The position numbers and the translations under genes are program-made. DNA of 38,420 nucleotides, from assembly GCA_022564195.1 (NCBI GenBank), contig JADFLW010000013.1:1-38420 (forward strand), read 5' to 3'. Shown here piece after piece: positions 23,484 to 32,486 of the stretch; the stretch's first letter is position 1, and each line of letters starts with the position of its first letter. The notes under the pieces are model-generated. The model was given only the letters and a program-made list of their open reading frames with translations, ran no database searches and was not told where the DNA came from. This stretch comes from Patescibacteria group bacterium. GTDB taxonomy: Bacteria; Patescibacteriota; Microgenomatia; UBA1400; Chisholmbacteraceae.

Positions 23484-24416
23484 ATGAGACTCCCCGAGTA
23501 CAAAAACAAAACGATTGTGGTTACCGGTAGCAGCGGGTTCATCGGCTCTTCCCTTATCAAAGCCCTAAAGGGATTTCCCTGCACGATCATAGCGCTAGAT
23601 AGGAAAACAGATATTACAGGCAAAAAGACTTGGGAACGAGTACTAAAAAATGCAGATGTGCTCATCCATCTTGCCGCCCAAACGAGTGCCAAATTTGCCA
23701 ATGAACATCCCAGGAAGGACTTGAAGACCAACCTTATCCCAATCGTCAATATTCTTGAAACCTGCCGTGACAGGACAGTAAAGCCCGATATCATTTTTGC
23801 CGGCACCGTTACACAAGTCGGGCTGACGAAAACCTACCCCGTGAATGAAACGACCAAAGACCAACCGACCACAGTCTACGACATCAATAAACTTGCCGCG
23901 GAAAAATACCTCCAGTATTACAGCAGTCACATGGGCGGCAGAGCGGTAACCCTGAGACTTTCAAACGTCTACGGCCCTGGCCCTCCAAGCAGTGCCGACA
24001 GAGGAATCTTGAACCAAATGATAAGAAAGGCGCTCGACGGTGAGACGTTGACGATCTACGGAGATGGGAGGATGATCAGAGATTATGTGTATATCGACGA
24101 CGTTGTAAACGCATTTGTCATGGCTGGAGCACATATGGAAACGCTTAAAGGAAACTACTATGTCATCGGTAGTGGTACGGGCCACGCAATCAAGGAGATG
24201 GTCCATGCTGTGAGGGAGCAAGTACGCAGTCGAACCGGTACAAAGTCGAAAATTATCCATGTTCCAGCCCCGGAAGATCTTTCAGGGATTGAATTTCGCA
24301 GTTTCATCGCTGATTCGACGGCGTTTAAGAAGGAAACAGGTTGGAAGGCGAAAGTTTTATTGCAAGATGGAATTAACCGGACAATAGACGAGTTTCTCAA
24401 GGAGCAAACAGTGTGA
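23484..24416 (+). CDS. NAD(P)-dependent SDR (epimerase/dehydratase/ketoreductase)
   Basis: The 310-residue extended SDR has the dinucleotide motif TGSSGFIGS (G15, G18, G21), IHLAAQTS, the catalytic pair Tyr132/Lys136 in VYDINKLAAEKY, and RLSNVYGPG and YGDGRMIRDYVYIDD, as in RmlB/GalE-type enzymes. The usual SS(S/T)SVYG strand reads FAGTVTQVG, with Thr in the Ser place, which is atypical. In this operon it could be the 4-ketoreductase finishing the amino-deoxysugar, or an epimerase. It is first of three tandem SDR genes. The ATG at 23484 follows the previous stop by eight bases; an in-frame TTG at 23472 is an alternative. Confidence 0.85.
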   Translation: MRLPEYKNKTIVVTGSSGFIGSSLIKALKGFPCTIIALDRKTDITGKKTWERVLKNADVLIHLAAQTSAKFANEHPRKDLKTNLIPIVNILETCRDRTVKPDIIFAGTVTQVGLTKTYPVNETTKDQPTTVYDINKLAAEKYLQYYSSHMGGRAVTLRLSNVYGPGPPSSADRGILNQMIRKALDGETLTIYGDGRMIRDYVYIDDVVNAFVMAGAHMETLKGNYYVIGSGTGHAIKEMVHAVREQVRSRTGTKSKIIHVPAPEDLSGIEFRSFIADSTAFKKETGWKAKVLLQDGINRTIDEFLKEQTV

Positions 24417-25366
24417 ATATCCTGATACTTGGCGGAGCTGGATTTGTCGGCAGCAATTTGGTGAGAAGGTGTCTAAAGGAACCCGGAAATAACCTCCTCG
24501 TTGTTGATTCTCTGGACCCTCGGCTCAAAAGCACGACCGCTCATTTGAAGCGAGTTTGGCCAAAGATAGAGTTCATCAAAGGGGACTTGAGAGATGCTTC
24601 ACTGATGAAAAAGGTTGTACAAAAAAAAGACGTGATCTTCAATTGTGCCGCCCAGACATCCCATCCCTTATCTCTTACCGACCCATTTTTTGATGTCGAA
24701 GTGAATTGCCTAGGCAATCTCACGTTACTCGAAGCTGTAAAAAAATACAATAAAAAGGCATTGGTAATCTACCCGTCATCCAGCACAGTCATCGGAAGAT
24801 CCTCGGAAAAAGCAGTGGATGAAACGCATGTGGAACGGCCGCTTGATATCTATTCCGCAAACAAATCCGTTGCCGAGAAATACTATCGTATCTACAATCG
24901 AGTACACGACCTAAACACCCTCTCAATTCGCTTTGCCAATCTGTATGGTCCATATGGAAAAGGATATCCGGAATTCGGATTCATAAACTACTTCATCGCA
25001 CGGGCATTCGACGGAAAGGAAATACCAATTTACGGGGATGGGAACCAAAAGCGCAATATCATGTATATCGAAGATGCGGCAGAGTTACTCTATCAATGCA
25101 TCTCGCATCAGGATATTTTTGGCCATGTCTATTTCGCTGTTCACCGCGAGCATCATCCTGTCATCGATATTGCCAAAGAGATCGTCTCAGTGTATGGCAA
25201 AGGGAAAATCAAGAAAGTCGCTTGGCCTGACGTAAGAAAACGGATAGAAATTAATAACGTGGCAATTTCTGGAGCTAAGCTGTATAACCACATACCATAC
25301 AAGCCAAAATATCGCCTGCGAGAAGGTTTGGAGAGGACGAAAAAGATCATGGAAACTGTGATATGA
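24413..25366 (+). CDS. NAD(P)-dependent SDR, nucleotide-sugar epimerase/dehydratase family
   Basis: The 317-residue extended SDR has LGGAGFVGS (G7, G10, G13), an acidic residue VDSLD after the second strand for NAD binding, YPSSSTVIG for the catalytic Ser, and Tyr147/Lys151 in IYSANKSVAEKYY. RFANLYGPYG and YGDGNQKRNIMYIED match GalE/RmlB-type members. The start is GTG in a GTGA overlap with the preceding stop, with AAGGAG upstream at the right spacing. It is the middle one of three SDRs, diverged in sequence from both neighbours, so this is probably a multi-step pathway rather than a recent duplication. The exact reaction is unknown. Confidence 0.86.
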   Translation: MNILILGGAGFVGSNLVRRCLKEPGNNLLVVDSLDPRLKSTTAHLKRVWPKIEFIKGDLRDASLMKKVVQKKDVIFNCAAQTSHPLSLTDPFFDVEVNCLGNLTLLEAVKKYNKKALVIYPSSSTVIGRSSEKAVDETHVERPLDIYSANKSVAEKYYRIYNRVHDLNTLSIRFANLYGPYGKGYPEFGFINYFIARAFDGKEIPIYGDGNQKRNIMYIEDAAELLYQCISHQDIFGHVYFAVHREHHPVIDIAKEIVSVYGKGKIKKVAWPDVRKRIEINNVAISGAKLYNHIPYKPKYRLREGLERTKKIMETVI

Positions 25367-26313
25367 ATATCTGCATCACCGGTGCCTTAGGCCATATTGG
25401 CTCGGCACTCATCCGGAGTGATTCGCTGCGATCGGTCGATCGGGTCTATCTCATCGATAATTTCCTGACGCAACGGTACGCTTCCCTTTTTGACCTTCCA
25501 GATGGGATTACCTACAGCTTCCACGAGTCAGACATTCTCTCCGATGCAATGAGGCCGATCATTCGCGATTCGGATGTCGTCATTCATTTGGCTGCAATTA
25601 CCGACGCGGAAACGAGTTTCCACAAACCCGAACAAGTGAATAAGGTAAACAAAAAAGGGCTAAGACACATTGCCAAGCTCTGCGCAGAATACGGAAGGTT
25701 CTTGATCTTCCCCTCCACAACCAGCGTCTATGGTGTGCAAGAAGGACTGGTAGATGAGAGCTGCCAGGGAAAAGACTTAAAACCCCAAAGCCCCTATGCC
25801 GAATCAAAGCTCTACGGAGAAAAGTACTTAAGCACACTGGCAAAGAAGAACGGTCTGAAATTCGTGACCTTAAGACTCGGGACAATCTTCGGATACTCAA
25901 TCGGCATGCGCTTCCACACCGCCGTCAACAAGTTCATCTGGCAGGCAGCCATCGGTCAGCCTCTAACAGTCTGGAAAACAGCGTTGAATCAAAAGCGGCC
26001 CTATTGTGATTTAAAAGACGCCATCAGCGCATTCAATCATGCAATGGAAAACAAGATCTTCGATCAAGAAATCTACAACATCGTCACAACAAATTTGACG
26101 GTCAAAGAGATCATTGACGCCATCAAAAAGCGTGTCCCTGGCCTTAATATCACATTCACGGACTCCCCCATCATGAACCTACTCTCCTACGAAGTATCCA
26201 ACCAAATGTCTCTCGAGAAAGGATTCAGCTACAGTGGAGACCTCACGGAAAGCATCAAACACTCGATCCGGAAATTACGCAATGCCAACTCCTCTGTAAA
26301 GATAACCGTATGA
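25363..26313 (+). CDS. NAD(P)-dependent SDR, nucleotide-sugar family
   Basis: The 316-residue extended SDR shows ITGALGHIGS (glycine motif), LIDNF after strand two, IHLAAITDAE, FPSTTSVYG for the Ser/Thr and Tyr145/Lys149 in PYAESKLYGEKY, then RLGTIFGYS. The usual YGDG becomes VWKTALNQKRPYCDL, a pattern of the branch that includes LPS-cluster epimerases acting on charged or modified sugars. It is joined to both neighbours by ATGA overlaps and sits directly before a GT2, which may transfer the sugar made here. Reaction not assignable from sequence. Confidence 0.85.
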   Translation: MNICITGALGHIGSALIRSDSLRSVDRVYLIDNFLTQRYASLFDLPDGITYSFHESDILSDAMRPIIRDSDVVIHLAAITDAETSFHKPEQVNKVNKKGLRHIAKLCAEYGRFLIFPSTTSVYGVQEGLVDESCQGKDLKPQSPYAESKLYGEKYLSTLAKKNGLKFVTLRLGTIFGYSIGMRFHTAVNKFIWQAAIGQPLTVWKTALNQKRPYCDLKDAISAFNHAMENKIFDQEIYNIVTTNLTVKEIIDAIKKRVPGLNITFTDSPIMNLLSYEVSNQMSLEKGFSYSGDLTESIKHSIRKLRNANSSVKITV

Positions 26314-27383
26314 GGAAAAACCCTAGGGTTGGGATCGTGATCACGAGCTACCAGCGCCTCGAGTATCTCAAAGAAGCCGTTTCGAGTGCGATCAATCAAA
26401 CCTATAGTAATCTTGAGATCGTCGTAAGCGATGATCGCTCTCCAGACCCCGCCATAAGAGGGTATCTCGAGACGCTAAAACAACCCAATGTTCGTTGGTT
26501 CATAAACAAGGCTAATCTAGGAACAACCAAGAATTACGACATGGGAGTGAGACGGTTAAGCGACGACGTTACCTGGTGTGTCATTCTTGATAACGACGAC
26601 TACCTTGATAAAAACTTCATCACAAAGGCAGTGAAAACCCACCAGAAGCATCCCCAATCGAAGGTCATCCACGGCCGACAAATCTTCATTGATGCAAAAG
26701 GGATAGTCCTCACCCAAGATAAGGACTATCCAACCCTGGAATCGGCCGAGGACTACATGATCTTACGCTGCCTGAATCATCGAGAAATCCGCACATCCTC
26801 AATAGTTTTCAATCTCAATCAATTTAATAAAGTGGGAGGCTACCCTGTATTCCCAACCGGATTGGGCACTGATTCAGTGCTCATCTTCGCCCTCGCCTTT
26901 GACAATATCTTGGCCTTCTCCCCAAACGCTCGTGTCTACACCAGGCTCCATAGTGAGGCAGAATCAGGGAGTACCGAGAATCTCATCGGGCGGTTGCTCT
27001 CGGCGCGCAAGATGCGTGAGTATTGCCGACGAGTCTATGAGCATCATCCCCAGCATGATCAAACCAGAAAAAAACAAGTCTTAAGGTATGTGAATTTCTA
27101 CACCACGGTTTTGAGCCTGTTTGTATTGATAGGAAGATGTAAAGAACTCATCCAGGAAAAATCAAAACGTTCTACCGACACGGCTTTGAAAAAACTGATA
27201 GAAACTTGCAACAAACATGGGTTAACGATGGAAGCAAGGTTCCTAAAAGCCGCAAAGCTTCTCAATTACACGGGCGTTTATGTTCTATCAGGCGCTCTGC
27301 ATACAATCGAGTCATTGGGAGGGATCATGAGATCGCTTGTATTTAAAAAACATGGACTCACGAAGTGGGTAAAACGTGCTTAG
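26310..27383 (+). CDS. Glycosyltransferase family 2
   Basis: The 357-residue protein has the GT2 opening VGIVITSYQRLEYLKEAVSS and the donor motif VVSDDRSPD. It also has VILDNDDYLDKNF with the metal-binding DXD-like NDD, and a GLGTDSVLIFALA acceptor region. The C-terminal about 120 residues are basic, partly helical and specific to this protein. It is the last gene of the plus operon that makes the predicted modified sugar, so it is a candidate for transferring it to an acceptor. It faces the next gene tail-to-tail with a nine-base gap and no visible terminator hairpin. Confidence 0.88.
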   Translation: MRKNPRVGIVITSYQRLEYLKEAVSSAINQTYSNLEIVVSDDRSPDPAIRGYLETLKQPNVRWFINKANLGTTKNYDMGVRRLSDDVTWCVILDNDDYLDKNFITKAVKTHQKHPQSKVIHGRQIFIDAKGIVLTQDKDYPTLESAEDYMILRCLNHREIRTSSIVFNLNQFNKVGGYPVFPTGLGTDSVLIFALAFDNILAFSPNARVYTRLHSEAESGSTENLIGRLLSARKMREYCRRVYEHHPQHDQTRKKQVLRYVNFYTTVLSLFVLIGRCKELIQEKSKRSTDTALKKLIETCNKHGLTMEARFLKAAKLLNYTGVYVLSGALHTIESLGGIMRSLVFKKHGLTKWVKRA

Positions 27384-27392
27384 ACAAGCTCA

Positions 27393-30299
27393 TCAGTACT
27401 CTTCCTCTTTCTCCCACCAAGAACCGATCTTCTTTGCTGCTTTACGAGAAAGGGCATTGACTCTTTTACCAACCAACCGACCCTCAAAAAGAATGCTCTC
27501 CAAAATGAACAAAATGACAAGGAAACTGACAAAGGCTACCAACCAGTGCACAGCTCTTCCATGATAAGAAAACTGGAGAGTGAACGGTCCATCAACTGTC
27601 TCCGGAATAGGAACATACATGAATCCAGGATACGTCGGGCCCGTCAAATAGATTGGCAATTTCTTCCCCCGATGTGAAGTCAGCCTGGCACTCCAGCCAT
27701 CGTAGCCTTCCTCTTTAAATAAAATTCCTCTCGCTTTCTCATCGGTTGCAAGAATCACCTTTTCTGGCCGCCTCCACTCCACCCTCGCATCCAATGGCTC
27801 GTGCTCATCCAGGCTAGTCAATTGCGTCAACATATTAATGACAAGTTGGGCCTCGTCAGGACTCTTGTACTGATCAAAGTGATAAAGAAGATTCATCCCC
27901 GACCAGACAACCTGTCCCTCGCCAAACTCTCTCGCAACCAAGAGGGGGAAATCTTTGTGGGAGACGAGCACTGTTGATCCCTCCCGCACATCCTCAGCAA
28001 GGACAGGGACAGAAAGTTTCCACTCACCCTCACCATAAACGGGCGGACCAAACGTGGAGAAGTCAATCTCTTCGGTGATCTCATGTTCGGCAATCGTCAA
28101 GTCCCAAAACCTCCCCATCCCTTGACGTTGGCTCGTTGCAATCGGAAAAAGAGAAGGAAGTTGGCTGCTTTCCGCCTCCTTGACTTCTCCTCCAGTATCG
28201 ATGAACAGATTCCCGCCATTTTCAATAAAATGTTCGAGGAGCTTGAAGGCTTTTGTTTGGCTTCGGTATCTGTACTGGCTGGCAAGGACTGCGTCAAAGG
28301 CCTCCAATTCTCGTGAGCCGACACCGTCGATAAACTCACCGCCATAAACCGGAATCAGTTTCCTCGAATTGATATTACGAATCGCCAGAATCCTCAAGAG
28401 GTCTTCATAGGAGGCGCTATCGCCGAAAAATATAACAGCCGGAGCATTTGTTGGATATAGAACCGGCGAGGTAAATTCGTCTTTAATTTTGAAAAACCGT
28501 AGCGTTTGAGGCACTTCCATATGAAGCTCTGGTTTACCTGATTCTGTCTGCCATTTAAGAATCGCCCCATACGTTGTAACCTCCTCATCATTCTCAAAGA
28601 TATTATTTTCAAGAAGATAGGATGAGGGAGGAGGACTTGGTCCTTTACTCCCCAATCTTCCGCCCTCAAAATAATAAATCCCATTCCAATCAATTAAAAA
28701 GAGAGTATTATTGTAAGCAACTTCGGGCTGTACATCAAAATCACGTACGAGTGTATCATTGGCAATTGCAATATCAAGCCAAAAAATACCATACCGACGG
28801 GTTGTACCGATTGGTGGATCGATGTACCCTCGAGCCAGTGGCATGTCAAAAAAACTATTCCACCAAATATTAACTGTTGCATCAGCTGTATATAACCGTT
28901 TGTTTTTATCATTTGGGTCCATAAAAGAAGGCACCACTTGCTTTTTCACCTCTTCCAACTCTTCCTTTTTTAGCTTGATGCTAAGAATCTCGGGATACGC
29001 AGAAGAAACTTCTGAGGAAACATCAACGCGCTCAATAACCTGTGTAACTTGAGTGGTAAAAACCAGATAAGCCAAAATGGCAAAACCAAGTGTGGTGCCA
29101 AAAGCGAGTATCACATTTGCTACTTTTGTAAAAACCTTACCCTGTGCTAATTTTTCGCGAAGAGTGGTGAAAAAATATCCCCACACTACTGCAGCCAGTG
29201 CGCCAACTGCAATGGGAATTGGCCAAAAAGCTCGGATAGGATCATGGCGCAAGAACGCTACAATTCCTGCTAAATTAACTGCTGGATGAGCAATGGTGTA
29301 AGCCACAATGAACATAACCGGAAGTGCAACGAAGGCTTTCTTCTTGTTCTTGGCAAACAGAATAGTAAAAACAAAGAGAATAACGCCAACTGCAAGGGCT
29401 ATAAAAAGCCAATGATTCGTTTTGGTAAAAGTTAAAGCAACTTGATCTCTGTAAAAAGAAGCGATCGCTTGTTCTGTTGGCGAGAGCCCCCCACTACCAC
29501 TGGAAACAGTCGGAGCAAGAATAGTTGGCAGTCTTCGAAAAACCAAAGTGGTAACTATATAATCATAAGTGAAGCTAAGCGAAGTCAACATAAAACCAGT
29601 GATGTAGAAAAAAATGTTTCGAAGAATACGCCCAAAAGGCAACGAGGCCATAAGTCCCCCCATGAGAATAATGATGAGCAGCGATGGAACAAGAAAGGCC
29701 ATGATTCCCAAAGGATGAATGAGAATCCCAATTCCCGTAACCAAAATCATCAGGGCCAAATACCGCGCGTGCTGTTTTTCTAAATACTTGGCCCCGAAGA
29801 GTAGTCCTAAAGGAAAGAACGCTTGGGAGCTAAAATAAGGAATTGATCCCGCCCATGTTGCAGCGCCGTAGATGTTAGGAGAGAGCAAAACGAGAACTGC
29901 TAAAAATAGTGCTAATCCGTGATTTTTAGAAAGTTGGAGAAATAAAAGATAAGAAAAGAATAGTAACAAAAATAATGAGGCCATCGCATACATCTGAACA
30001 CCAACTGGGGCTCCAAGGTGTGCAGCAAAAGGGATCATGAGGTAATAAGAAAGTTGAGGGAAATCACCTATCAGAGGATAACCGCCAAACCAAATATCCT
30101 TAAAGCTGTTGAAAGGAAGTGAGAAGTGTTTTAAGTGGTACGCAACGTATGTTGCATTGTTATAAAGATCAACTCCCAAGGCAGGAACTCTACCTAAATA
30201 CCAATTGGCAACTGGCTTGAAGAAATAAAATAGCACAACTCCAGCCAGAAGGTTCAGGGATATAAGGAAAAAGGATGCAAAAAAGCGTCTTGGGTTCAT
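27393..30299 (-). CDS. Large GT-C/YfhO-like membrane protein, paralogue of the one at 15007-17955
   Basis: The 968-residue protein repeats the architecture of its paralogue. It has a first helix followed by PALGVDLYNNA, about ten helices to about residue 430 and an extracytoplasmic region with VNIWWNSFFDMPLARGYIDPP and FLIDWNGIYYFEGG. A GATase1-like stretch (LLEHFIENGGNLFIDTG; GEGQVVWSGMNLLYH) is followed by GYDGWSARL and YPGFMYVPIPE, a last helix and the tail SWWEKEEEY. It probably moves a sugar from a polyprenyl carrier to an extracellular acceptor, or binds glycan. It is a single-gene minus-strand unit between two plus operons, and its composition is more A/T-rich than the paralogue in its upstream half. 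Confidence 0.8.
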   Translation of the reverse strand: MNPRRFFASFFLISLNLLAGVVLFYFFKPVANWYLGRVPALGVDLYNNATYVAYHLKHFSLPFNSFKDIWFGGYPLIGDFPQLSYYLMIPFAAHLGAPVGVQMYAMASLFLLLFFSYLLFLQLSKNHGLALFLAVLVLLSPNIYGAATWAGSIPYFSSQAFFPLGLLFGAKYLEKQHARYLALMILVTGIGILIHPLGIMAFLVPSLLIIILMGGLMASLPFGRILRNIFFYITGFMLTSLSFTYDYIVTTLVFRRLPTILAPTVSSGSGGLSPTEQAIASFYRDQVALTFTKTNHWLFIALAVGVILFVFTILFAKNKKKAFVALPVMFIVAYTIAHPAVNLAGIVAFLRHDPIRAFWPIPIAVGALAAVVWGYFFTTLREKLAQGKVFTKVANVILAFGTTLGFAILAYLVFTTQVTQVIERVDVSSEVSSAYPEILSIKLKKEELEEVKKQVVPSFMDPNDKNKRLYTADATVNIWWNSFFDMPLARGYIDPPIGTTRRYGIFWLDIAIANDTLVRDFDVQPEVAYNNTLFLIDWNGIYYFEGGRLGSKGPSPPPSSYLLENNIFENDEEVTTYGAILKWQTESGKPELHMEVPQTLRFFKIKDEFTSPVLYPTNAPAVIFFGDSASYEDLLRILAIRNINSRKLIPVYGGEFIDGVGSRELEAFDAVLASQYRYRSQTKAFKLLEHFIENGGNLFIDTGGEVKEAESSQLPSLFPIATSQRQGMGRFWDLTIAEHEITEEIDFSTFGPPVYGEGEWKLSVPVLAEDVREGSTVLVSHKDFPLLVAREFGEGQVVWSGMNLLYHFDQYKSPDEAQLVINMLTQLTSLDEHEPLDARVEWRRPEKVILATDEKARGILFKEEGYDGWSARLTSHRGKKLPIYLTGPTYPGFMYVPIPETVDGPFTLQFSYHGRAVHWLVAFVSFLVILFILESILFEGRLVGKRVNALSRKAAKKIGSWWEKEEEY

Positions 30300-30411
30300 A
30301 CGAACTGATACTAATAATACACTACCCCCTTAGAATCATTGACAAGATGAGAATCCCCCACTTGTAAGAAGTATTTTTTTTCATTCAATGGTATTATACT
30401 CTGGAAGAAAG

Positions 30412-31230
30412 ATGAACATAGAAAAAAATGATCTCGTTTTAGAAATAGGGAGCGGGGATAGGCCCTATCCCCGCTCTGATGTTCTTTGCGACCGTTACGT
30501 CAACATAACACACCACAGGCAGCCAGGAGCAAAAATCGTTATTGACCGTCCATTCGTCACCGCAGACGGAGAACGGCTACCGTTTAAAGATAAGACATTT
30601 GACTACATCATCACCTCACACATAGTAGAACACGTCGATCATCCAGACCTTTTCTTAAGAGAAATCCAAAGAGTCGGCAGGAAAGGATATCTTGCTTTCC
30701 CAAAACCAGTTCTTGAGAGATTCTACAACGACCCACCACATACATGGTACTGTGACTGGGATGGAAAAAAAATTACCCTTATTAAAAAAACTGCTCAAAG
30801 TCGCAGAACAAAGAGAACAAAGGTTGAGGTAAAAATTTTTGGGCTCGTAATGCGGTTTTTTCCAGGAGAATGTCACGCCAACTTTGAATGGTCAAACAAA
30901 ATCCAATGTAAAATCCTCAAAGAAGAACCCGCAGGATTCCTTGACGACCTTGATCAAGAAATACAAATGCTTAAGAGGAAAGTCCAAAATCGTAAAACTC
31001 CCCTCCCTCTATTTTTATACATGAAGGATAAGCTCTTTTCGGCAAAACTTGAAACAGGTCGTTTCCTCCAGTGGCTTTACTTCCGTAGCACAAGAAGAGT
31101 TAATCTTTTACCAATTCTTGCTTGTCCCTATTGCCACTTAAACCTTACGCGCGATACTGGGAAAAAACTATATTGCAAAAAATGCTCACGCACATATCAT
31201 TCTTTGAAAAACGTTTTTTATTTCCTTTAA
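30412..31230 (+). CDS. Class I SAM-dependent methyltransferase with C-terminal zinc ribbon
   Basis: The 272-residue protein has motif I LVLEIGSGDRPYPRSDVL (about 8-25), a truncated ribose-binding strand, the acidic GERLPFKDKTFDYIITSHIVEHV and a motif III without the usual LKPGG (GRKGYLAFPKP). The last about 35 residues form a zinc ribbon with CPYC and CKKC pairs, as in Trm112-like domains fused to other methyltransferases. The frame opens at 30388, but the ATG at 30412 begins at the conserved strand and has GGAAG five bases before it. The 112-base divergent spacer upstream contains AT-rich -10-like sites (TATTATACT, 30392-30400), without a good -35. Confidence 0.82.
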   Translation: MNIEKNDLVLEIGSGDRPYPRSDVLCDRYVNITHHRQPGAKIVIDRPFVTADGERLPFKDKTFDYIITSHIVEHVDHPDLFLREIQRVGRKGYLAFPKPVLERFYNDPPHTWYCDWDGKKITLIKKTAQSRRTKRTKVEVKIFGLVMRFFPGECHANFEWSNKIQCKILKEEPAGFLDDLDQEIQMLKRKVQNRKTPLPLFLYMKDKLFSAKLETGRFLQWLYFRSTRRVNLLPILACPYCHLNLTRDTGKKLYCKKCSRTYHSLKNVFYFL

Positions 31231-31261
31231 ATCATGACCTGTGCTTGTACGCGGTAAACCA

Positions 31262-31441
31262 ATGAAGCTCGTTTTAGGGTGTGGGCATCTTCCCTTGCAC
31301 CCAATGCACTATCGGTGGATTGATGATTCGTGGATACTAACCGATTTGTATCCAAAAGATCCAAATGTCCTCAAGATGGATGCGCAAAATATTGATTATC
31401 CAAACAAAATCCAAGTACGTATCGCAGAAGCAAGGAAATAA
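31262..31441 (+). pseudogene. N-terminal remnant of a SAM-dependent methyltransferase
   Basis: Only 59 codons remain. MKLVLGCGHLPLHPMHYRW carries the glycine motif of a class I methyltransferase, and WILTDLYPKDPNVLKMDAQN looks like the next strand with its acidic residue and the motif leading to the substrate half. The frame then jumps to YPNKIQVRIAEARK and stops, so motifs II and III and most of the catalytic domain are missing. The tail might be the remnant of a motif III strand left by an internal deletion. The AAGGAAA that serves the next gene lies in its last codons, which may explain why the end has been kept. Confidence 0.7.
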
Positions 31442-31447
31442 AACTCT

Positions 31448-32479
31448 ATGGGTCAAAAACGAATTTTGGTAACCGGGGCTGCAGGTTTTATGGGTAGCCA
31501 CCTCACGGACAGTTTAATCAGACTGAAGCATCGTGTCTTCACGGTGGACGATCTGTCCGGAGGATTCCTTGAGAACGTAAACCCGAAAAGCCAATTCACC
31601 AAGCTCAACCTTACTAACACAAACAAAACGAAAAGATACATCACAAGGATACAGCCTGAGATCGTCTTTCACCTGGCTGCAGATGCCTCAGAAGGCCGAA
31701 GTCAATTCATGCCCCTTGACTGCAGCAAAAGAAATTACCTCGCCTACCTTAACGTTCTCGTTCCAGCCATCGACACTGGAGTAAAAAAGATCATTCTCAC
31801 GTCATCAATGAGTGTCTATGGCAACCAAAAACCTCCATTCTCTGAAGAGATGCAAACAAAACCGGTCGATATCTATGGAATTTCCAAGGAAGCAATGGAG
31901 AAAGCAACTGTGATTCTTTCTCAAGTGCACAAATTTCACTACGTCATCATAAGGCCGCACAACGTGTATGGACCACGGCAAAACATGGCCGACCCTTACC
32001 GAAATGTGATAGGAATTTTCATCAACCGTCTCCTTGAACACAAACATTTCTTCATCTATGGGGATGGTAAGCAAAAGCGCGCCTTTACCTATATCGACGA
32101 TTGTACGCCATACATTGTCAAGGCTGGATTAGAAAATTACAGTGGCGAGATTTTTAATATCGGCCCTTCAGAAGCCATCTCGATCAACCGGTTAGCCAAA
32201 CACATCCTTTCCCACTTCGTTGCCAACCCGGAGAACCCTCCGAAGAACCTCAGGCCAGTCCACCTCCCTGAACGGCCGGTGGAAGTCAAAGATGCCTACA
32301 GCACCAACGACAAGGCAAAAAAGCTATTAGGCTTTAAGAAGACGATAACCCTCGGAGAGGGAATTGTAAGGACTGTTGCTTGGGCAAAGAAAAAAGGCCA
32401 TCAACGATTCCGTTACGTAAAAGGTCTTGAGCTTGTCTCAAAAGACACTCCTCGAACCTGGACCGATAAGCTACTGTGA
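31448..32479 (+). CDS. GalE-like extended SDR (nucleotide-sugar 4-epimerase/dehydratase family)
   Basis: The 343-residue protein has LVTGAAGFMGS (glycine motif), VDDLSGG as in UDP-sugar 4-epimerases, FHLAADAS, the catalytic Ser in LTSSMSVYG (118-125) and Tyr143/Lys147 in IYGISKEAME. RPHNVYGPRQ and YGDGKQKRAFTYIDD fit UDP-glucose/UDP-glucuronate epimerases. A 30-residue basic C-terminal extension (RFRYVKGLELVSKDT) is not usual for the family. It follows a methyltransferase remnant with a six-base gap. It probably epimerises or otherwise converts a UDP-sugar for the downstream glycosyltransferases. Confidence 0.88.
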   Translation: MGQKRILVTGAAGFMGSHLTDSLIRLKHRVFTVDDLSGGFLENVNPKSQFTKLNLTNTNKTKRYITRIQPEIVFHLAADASEGRSQFMPLDCSKRNYLAYLNVLVPAIDTGVKKIILTSSMSVYGNQKPPFSEEMQTKPVDIYGISKEAMEKATVILSQVHKFHYVIIRPHNVYGPRQNMADPYRNVIGIFINRLLEHKHFFIYGDGKQKRAFTYIDDCTPYIVKAGLENYSGEIFNIGPSEAISINRLAKHILSHFVANPENPPKNLRPVHLPERPVEVKDAYSTNDKAKKLLGFKKTITLGEGIVRTVAWAKKKGHQRFRYVKGLELVSKDTPRTWTDKLL

Positions 32480-32486
32480 AGACGCA

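Noticed and set aside
30339-30367. TTGACA as a -35 box for the gene at 30412
   Set aside because: At 16-19 bases downstream there is no acceptable -10 (TTGTAA and similar). The AT-rich site at 30392 is too far away.
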